Part shown: piece after piece, positions 33,304-37,477 of the stretch
Numbering within the stretch: the stretch's first letter is position 1
Layout: every line of letters begins with the position of its first letter
Source of the DNA: Sediminibacterium sp.
Lineage (GTDB): Bacteria; Bacteroidota; Bacteroidia; Chitinophagales; Chitinophagaceae
NCBI GenBank assembly: GCA_027490265.1
Contig: JAIXYL010000094.1
Span: forward strand, 1-37,477
Direction: 5' to 3'
DNA: 37,477 nt
The notes under the pieces: generated by a model
What the model was told of the DNA's origin: nothing
The model's database searches: none
The model's input: the letters and a program-made list of their open reading frames with translations, nothing else
Made by a program: the position numbers and the translations under genes

Positions 33304-34671
33304 ATGAGCAATAAAGCAGGCATACCCCAAGGCACCAGAGATTTCAATGCAGTTACCGTTCAGAAGAGACAATACATTTTTCAAACCATTCGAACTGTTT
33401 TTGAATTATATGGCTTTCAGCCATTGGAAACCCCGGCCATGGAGAACTTAGATACGCTCATGGGGAAGTATGGCGAAGAAGGAGATAAACTGATTTTTAA
33501 GATTTTGAATAATGGGTTAGATAACCCAGCCAAGAAAGACCAAATCATTGCTGATTTTGATAAAATACTAGAGGGTAAAAACAACAAAGGCATTACGGAG
33601 CGCGCACTTCGGTACGATTTAACCATCCCATTTGCTAGATATGTAGCCATGAATTATGGTCAGCTGACGATGCCATTCAAGCGGTATCAAATACAACCAG
33701 TTTGGCGCGCAGACAGACCTCAAAAAGGCCGATACAGAGAATTTTATCAATGTGATGCAGATGTAGTAGGAAGTCACAGCCTATTAAATGAAGTAGAATT
33801 AACCGCCATCTATGCCACAGTGTTCCAACGCTTGCAATTACCGGTTGAAATCAGACTCAACAGCAGAAAAATACTAGCAGGATTAGCAGAACAATGTGGC
33901 GGACTAGATTTAATGGTACCCATCACGGTTGCGATTGATAAGCTTGATAAAATCGGCCTAGAAAAAGTTAAAGAAGAACTGTTACAAAAAGGGTTGAGTC
34001 AAAGTCAAATAGATTTGATTGAACAGTATTTGAATATACAAGGTGATCATACACAAAAACTAGCGCAGTTAACTACTTTGATGGGCAATAACCCAACAGC
34101 ACAGCAAGGCATTGATGAATTAGCGTATATCATACAATACCACCAACAAAAAACAGGTTCAACCTTAGTGATAGATTTTACTTTAGCACGTGGGCTCAAC
34201 TATTATACAGGCATTATTTTCGAGATCAAAGCAGTGGGTGCAGAAATGGGCAGCATAGGCGGTGGTGGCCGTTACGACGACTTAACGGGTTTATTTGGGG
34301 TACCCAATGTACCTGGCGTGGGTATTAGTTTTGGGGTGGATCGCATTTACGATGTATTAGAAGCTTTGCAATTGTTCCCAGAAGCTGTTCAAAAAGGCAC
34401 CAAGGTATTGTTCTTTAATTTGGGAGAAGCTGAAAGCCAACGCGCATTTGCATTGATGCAAGATTTGCGTGAAAGGGGCATTGCGGCTGAATTGTATCAC
34501 GAACCCAGTAAGTTTGACAAGCAATTCAAATACGCAGAAAAAAAACAGGTTCCTTACATTGTCATTATCGGCAGCACCGAATTAAACGCAGGAACCTGTA
34601 TTATCAAAAATATTGTGAGTGGTGAGCAAACCACTATTTCGCAAAACGATTTGGCAAACCAACTTTTCTAG
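33304..34671 (+). CDS. hisS: Histidine--tRNA ligase
   Basis: Charges tRNA-His with histidine using ATP; class II synthetase, cytosolic. The 455 residues include the N-terminal GIPQGTRDF motif, motif 1 (VFELYGFQPLETPAMENLD), motif 2 (RYDLTIPFARYVAMN, then the arginine loop RYQIQPVWRADRPQKGRYRE and FYQCDADVVG), the histidine-specific ARGLNYYTGIIFE, motif 3 (GGGRYDDLTGLFG with VGISFGVDRI) and a C-terminal anticodon-binding domain. All key motifs are intact. Its last 38 bases overlap the end of the convergent small exported gene at 34634. Confidence 0.97.
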   Translation: MSNKAGIPQGTRDFNAVTVQKRQYIFQTIRTVFELYGFQPLETPAMENLDTLMGKYGEEGDKLIFKILNNGLDNPAKKDQIIADFDKILEGKNNKGITERALRYDLTIPFARYVAMNYGQLTMPFKRYQIQPVWRADRPQKGRYREFYQCDADVVGSHSLLNEVELTAIYATVFQRLQLPVEIRLNSRKILAGLAEQCGGLDLMVPITVAIDKLDKIGLEKVKEELLQKGLSQSQIDLIEQYLNIQGDHTQKLAQLTTLMGNNPTAQQGIDELAYIIQYHQQKTGSTLVIDFTLARGLNYYTGIIFEIKAVGAEMGSIGGGGRYDDLTGLFGVPNVPGVGISFGVDRIYDVLEALQLFPEAVQKGTKVLFFNLGEAESQRAFALMQDLRERGIAAELYHEPSKFDKQFKYAEKKQVPYIVIIGSTELNAGTCIIKNIVSGEQTTISQNDLANQLF

Positions 34672-35032
34672 CAACCAACCCATTGATGGCGGCGCTAGGT
34701 ACTTTTGTGCCAACCAATTCATACCCCATTGCAAGAATGGTCACACCAACAACTTTGTTGTTATCGCCACGCTTAAAAGTAGCCGTGCCTTGAAACTGCG
34801 TAATCGTATACACATCTGTACCTGTTTTTTCTAAGGTAGAAGAGCCAGCTGTAGAGTTCATCATCAATACACCGTTTTCTAATACCACGGTTACTTCAGC
34901 CACAGGGCTGCCTTCGCCAAAGGTATATTTTCCCAAAATTTGAGTGGCAGAGCTATCAGTTGGGGTAGTTTGTGCAGAAACCGCACCAAAAAAACCAACC
35001 ATCATCAACAGGAGTAAAGCAATTTTTTTCAT
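34634..35032 (-). CDS. Small exported protein, function unknown
   Basis: I start it at 35032 (MKKIALLLLMMVGFFGAVSA), which gives 132 residues with a clean signal peptide. The track start at 35149 would add 39 unlikely residues running through the thiolase 3' end. The mature part is a small beta-rich domain: ILGKYTFGEGSPVAEVTVVL, GVLMMNSTAGSSTLEKTGTD and VYTITQFQGTATFKRGDNNK. It resembles the small lipocalin-like proteins with strand pairs seen in Bacteroidota, but no family was identified. It ends 38 bases inside hisS on the opposite strand. Confidence 0.78.
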   Translation of the reverse strand: MKKIALLLLMMVGFFGAVSAQTTPTDSSATQILGKYTFGEGSPVAEVTVVLENGVLMMNSTAGSSTLEKTGTDVYTITQFQGTATFKRGDNNKVVGVTILAMGYELVGTKVPSAAINGLVARKVGLPNRFAK

Positions 35033-35069
35033 TGTTATGTCTTTTAAAGTCAATTTAGGTAATTCTTGG

Positions 35070-35087
35070 AAAAGGCACCAGCCTTTT
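35070..35087 (-). terminator. Possible hairpin terminator after the thiolase gene
   Basis: AAAAGGC-ACCA-GCCTTTT is a perfect 7-bp stem with a 4-base loop, about 19 bases past the thiolase stop on the minus strand. The T run is part of the stem and only four bases long, so termination is uncertain. It also lies just upstream of the small exported gene. Confidence 0.45.
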
Positions 35088-35105
35088 ATCAAATTTAATA
35101 AAGGA

Positions 35106-36302
35106 TTAAAGCCCTTCATACACAATGGCTGCGCCTTGTCCAACCCCAACGCACATGGTTGCTAAGCCATATTTAGTTTGGGTTCTATGCATTTGGTGGA
35201 GTAAGGTTGCCGAAATACGTGCTCCTGAACATCCCAATGGGTGTCCTAAAGCTATGGCGCCACCATTAACATTGACAATGGATTGATCCAGCCCTAAATC
35301 GTGAATGCAGGCCAAGCTTTGAGATGCAAAAGCTTCATTTAATTCAACCAAACCCAATTGATTTATAGTTAAACCAGCTCGCTTCAAAGCTTTATTGGTT
35401 GCAGGAACTGGCCCAATGCCCATGATGGCAGGATCTACACCAGCAACAGCCATACTGCTGATTTTAGCGATTGGATTTAAATTGAAAAGCTTTACCGCTT
35501 CTTCGCTGGCCAGTAATACTGCTGCAGCACCATCATTAATACCCGATGCATTTCCGGCCGTTACTGTTCCATCTTTAATAAAAGCTGGTTTTAATGTAGC
35601 CAATTTTTCAAGGCTCGATTTGCGGGGATGTTCGTCTTTATTGAACCAACTCACCATTCTGTCTTCAAGCATTTCAACAGCAACAATTTCGTCGTTCCAA
35701 AGACCAGCCGCTTCTGCAGCAAAATATTTTTCTTGTGACTGAAACGCAAATACATCTTGGGCTTCTCTACTGATGCCCCAAGTTTTGGCAACATTTTCGG
35801 CTGTTTCCCCCATTGTGTAAGGGTGATATAAGGCCGATAATTTAGGATTGATGAATCGCCAGCCGAAACTGGTATCGTAAGTCTCTATTTTCCGGCTCCA
35901 AGCAGCATCTGATTTAGCCGTCACAAAAGGCGCTCTGGTCATGCTTTCTACACCACCCGCAATATACAACAGCCCTTCACCACATTGGATGGCTCTGGCC
36001 GCATCCATAATGGCTTGCAAACCACTGGCACAAAGCCGATTGACGGTATTGCCGGCTACTGTAGTAGGTAATCCTGCTAATAAAGCGGCCATTCTAGCAA
36101 CATTTCGATTGTCTTCCCCAGCTTGGTTGGCTGCCCCTGCAATCACATCTTCTATGGCCGTAGGATCTATACTGGGATGGCGTTCCACCAAAGCGCGGAT
36201 CACAATTGCCAACAGATCATCGGGCCTAACACTACTGAGTTTGCCGCCAAAACGCCCAATTGGGGTCCGCACAGCATCAATGATATAACAAGCTTTACTC
36301 AT
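35106..36302 (-). CDS. Thiolase (acetyl-CoA C-acyltransferase, PcaF/FadA type)
   Basis: Cleaves 3-ketoacyl-CoA with CoA to release acetyl-CoA, or runs the reverse condensation; cytosolic. I start it at 36302 (MSKACYIIDAVRTPIGRFGG), 398 residues, the usual thiolase start; the track adds seven residues. Motifs: NRLCASGLQAI with nucleophile C91, AGGVESMTRAP, NEAFASQSLA, GGAIALGHPLGCSGAR with the catalytic histidine and second cysteine, and CVGVGQGAAIVYEG at the end. The segment QAGEDNRNVARMAALLAGLP is typical of 3-oxoadipyl-CoA thiolases (PcaF/PaaJ), so aromatic or dicarboxylic degradation is possible. With no neighbouring pathway genes, fatty-acid degradation is equally open. It is divergent from rlmN with 42 bases between starts. 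Confidence 0.92.
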   Translation of the reverse strand: MSKACYIIDAVRTPIGRFGGKLSSVRPDDLLAIVIRALVERHPSIDPTAIEDVIAGAANQAGEDNRNVARMAALLAGLPTTVAGNTVNRLCASGLQAIMDAARAIQCGEGLLYIAGGVESMTRAPFVTAKSDAAWSRKIETYDTSFGWRFINPKLSALYHPYTMGETAENVAKTWGISREAQDVFAFQSQEKYFAAEAAGLWNDEIVAVEMLEDRMVSWFNKDEHPRKSSLEKLATLKPAFIKDGTVTAGNASGINDGAAAVLLASEEAVKLFNLNPIAKISSMAVAGVDPAIMGIGPVPATNKALKRAGLTINQLGLVELNEAFASQSLACIHDLGLDQSIVNVNGGAIALGHPLGCSGARISATLLHQMHRTQTKYGLATMCVGVGQGAAIVYEGL

Positions 36303-36310
36303 ATAGAATG

Positions 36311-36340
36311 GTTGAGGCTGCAAGATATAAGTTATCTTTG
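36311..36340 (+). promoter_or_regulatory. Promoter of rlmN
   Basis: TATCTTTG (36333-36340) is a perfect TAnnTTTG match, four bases (CAGA) before the rlmN ATG. A GTTG lies about 18 bases upstream of it, within the 42-base gap shared with the divergent thiolase. The transcript would be nearly leaderless. This box also argues against the upstream track start. Confidence 0.6.
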
Positions 36341-36344
36341 CAGA

Positions 36345-37388
36345 ATGAGTGCGGCATTACCCAATATTCGCCATCAAAGTCAACAAGACCTTGAGACCTA
36401 CTTTAACAGTATCGGCGAAAAAACTTTTAGAATTAAACAGGTGCAGGAATGGATCTGGCAAAAGCATGCCCACAGTTTTGAAGACATGAGCAATTTGAGC
36501 AAAGAATTGCGGCAGAAATTGGCCGCTAATTTTTCTTTGCCAGCCTTAAAAGTAGATGCCACGCAGTACAGCAATGACGGTACGGTTAAAAGCCGATTCA
36601 AAACATTTGATGGCCATTTGGTGGAAGGTGTGTTGATACCAACCGATGATCGAAAAACGGCCTGTGTGTCTTCACAGATCGGCTGTAGTTTGAGTTGTAA
36701 GTTTTGTGCAACGGGCTATATGGAGCGGAAAAGAAATTTGACCTATGATGAAATTGTAGACCAAGTGGTGTTGATTAATCAACAAAGTGAACAAGTATTC
36801 GAGAAAAAATTAAGCAATATTGTTTTCATGGGCATGGGCGAACCATTGTTGAATTACAATAATGTGCTCAAAGCCATTGAACGCATTTCGGCAAAAGACG
36901 GCTTGTTCATGAGTCCTAGAAGAATTACGGTTTCCACTGCAGGAGTTGCCAAACAAATTAGAATGCTGGGCGACGACCAAGTAAAATTTAAATTGGCATT
37001 GTCTTTACATGCACCCAACGATGCTAAGCGAAATCAAATTATGCCCATCAATGAAACCAATAATATTAAGGTTTTAACGGAGGCCCTCAATTATTTTTAC
37101 AAGAAAACAGGTAATGAAATTACCCTAGAATATATTTTGTTTAAAGATTTAAATGACTCTGCAAAAGATGCAGAAGAATTAACCAAAGTTTTTAGACAAA
37201 TACCTGCCGACTTAATCAATATTATTGAATACAATAGCATTGATGCGTTTAAGTTTACCAAACCAGACGAAGAAGACACACAAATATTCATGAATATTTT
37301 AGCTGCCAATAAAGTCAATGCCAGACTCAGAAGAAGCAGAGGCAAAGATATTGACGCCGCTTGTGGTCAATTGGCTAACAAAGGCTAG
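36345..37388 (+). CDS. rlmN: 23S rRNA (A2503-C2) / tRNA methyltransferase RlmN
   Basis: Radical-SAM enzyme that methylates C2 of adenosine 2503 in 23S rRNA and A37 of some tRNAs. The track frame from 36123 runs through the thiolase on the other strand; I use the ATG at 36345 (MSAALPNIRHQSQQDL), 347 residues, just after a -7 box. The 4Fe-4S/SAM motif CSLSCKFC has cysteines at 114, 118 and 121, preceded by CVSSQIG. IVFMGMGEPLLNYNNVLKA, SLHAPNDAKRNQIMPIN, ITLEYILFKDLNDS and the C-terminal DAACGQLA are RlmN hallmarks; C340 is the methyl-carrying cysteine. Confidence 0.96.
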   Translation: MSAALPNIRHQSQQDLETYFNSIGEKTFRIKQVQEWIWQKHAHSFEDMSNLSKELRQKLAANFSLPALKVDATQYSNDGTVKSRFKTFDGHLVEGVLIPTDDRKTACVSSQIGCSLSCKFCATGYMERKRNLTYDEIVDQVVLINQQSEQVFEKKLSNIVFMGMGEPLLNYNNVLKAIERISAKDGLFMSPRRITVSTAGVAKQIRMLGDDQVKFKLALSLHAPNDAKRNQIMPINETNNIKVLTEALNYFYKKTGNEITLEYILFKDLNDSAKDAEELTKVFRQIPADLINIIEYNSIDAFKFTKPDEEDTQIFMNILAANKVNARLRRSRGKDIDAACGQLANKG

Positions 37389-37439
37389 TAGCATCGTTTC
37401 ATCATTATAAATCCTGTTGTAAAACAGCAAATCAACACC

Positions 37440-37477
37440 ATGCAAAAACGTACAGACAACTTCAGCAAATTTGCCGA
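37440..37477 (+). CDS. Possible start of a further gene, cut by the right edge
   Basis: An ATG at 37440 opens a frame that reads MQKRTDNFSKFA to the edge, with no stop. It is 51 bases after rlmN on the same strand. Twelve codons are too few to identify a family or prove a gene. Confidence 0.3.
   Translation, partial: MQKRTDNFSKFA

Noticed and set aside
36123-36344. Track start of the 421-residue RlmN frame
   Set aside because: The first 74 codons run antisense through the thiolase N-terminus and the shared promoter; RlmN homology begins near MSAALPN and a perfect -7 box lies just before that ATG.
1-37477. CRISPR array, insertion sequence, prophage or toxin-antitoxin pair
   Set aside because: No regularly spaced repeats, transposase, integrase or paired small toxin/antitoxin ORFs were recognised anywhere in the window.

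Overview
The window looks like an ordinary chromosomal stretch from a member of the Bacteroidota, most likely the Chitinophagaceae or a relative. This rests on AT-rich DNA with few Shine-Dalgarno-like sites, several TAnnTTTG-type -7 boxes close to start codons, signal peptides ending in AQ, a paired exbD/tonB cluster, a short NuoG, and a DUF5117-type zinc metalloprotease. No tRNA, rRNA, CRISPR array, insertion sequence or phage gene was seen. The genus assignment is inference.

Layout. Bases 1-3521 (minus) hold a sugar-catabolic operon, xylB-xylA-galK, with galK cut by the left edge. Xylose is isomerised to xylulose and phosphorylated, and galactose is phosphorylated. A 22-bp inverted repeat overlaps a candidate promoter upstream of xylB. 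Bases 3683-6412 are an accessory patch: three small exported or lipoprotein genes of unknown function and a decayed TPR gene. Bases 6457-7839 hold mnmE. Bases 7872-11868 (minus) hold exbB-exbD-exbD-tonB, the inner-membrane machinery that powers TonB-dependent outer-membrane transport, followed by a second tonB copy broken by one missing base. Bases 12183-16861 carry a large secreted zinc metalloprotease, a small CarboxypepD_reg-like exported protein and a MacB/FtsX-type permease without an ATPase partner.

Bases 16925-30066 (minus) are a complete 14-gene nuo operon in the order A to N, encoding respiratory complex I. nuoC and nuoD are separate genes and NuoG is the short form. Bases 30167-33149 (minus) form a three-gene unit: a small membrane protein, a PstS-like lipoprotein and a long TPR protein. 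As I recall, PstS-like and TPR genes often sit beside exbB/exbD/tonB in this phylum, so this unit may be a functional partner of the 8-12 kb cluster. Bases 33304-37388 carry hisS (plus), a small exported protein overlapping the hisS 3' end (minus), a PcaF/FadA-type thiolase (minus) and rlmN (plus, divergent from the thiolase).

I found no clearly new multi-gene system. The best second-look items are regulatory or evolutionary: the frameshifted tonB duplicate with a 15-bp perfect inverted repeat around its stop codon, a repeated promoter architecture with a C6 tract directly before the -7 box, four genes whose -7 box ends exactly 4 nt before the start codon, and the xyl palindrome.
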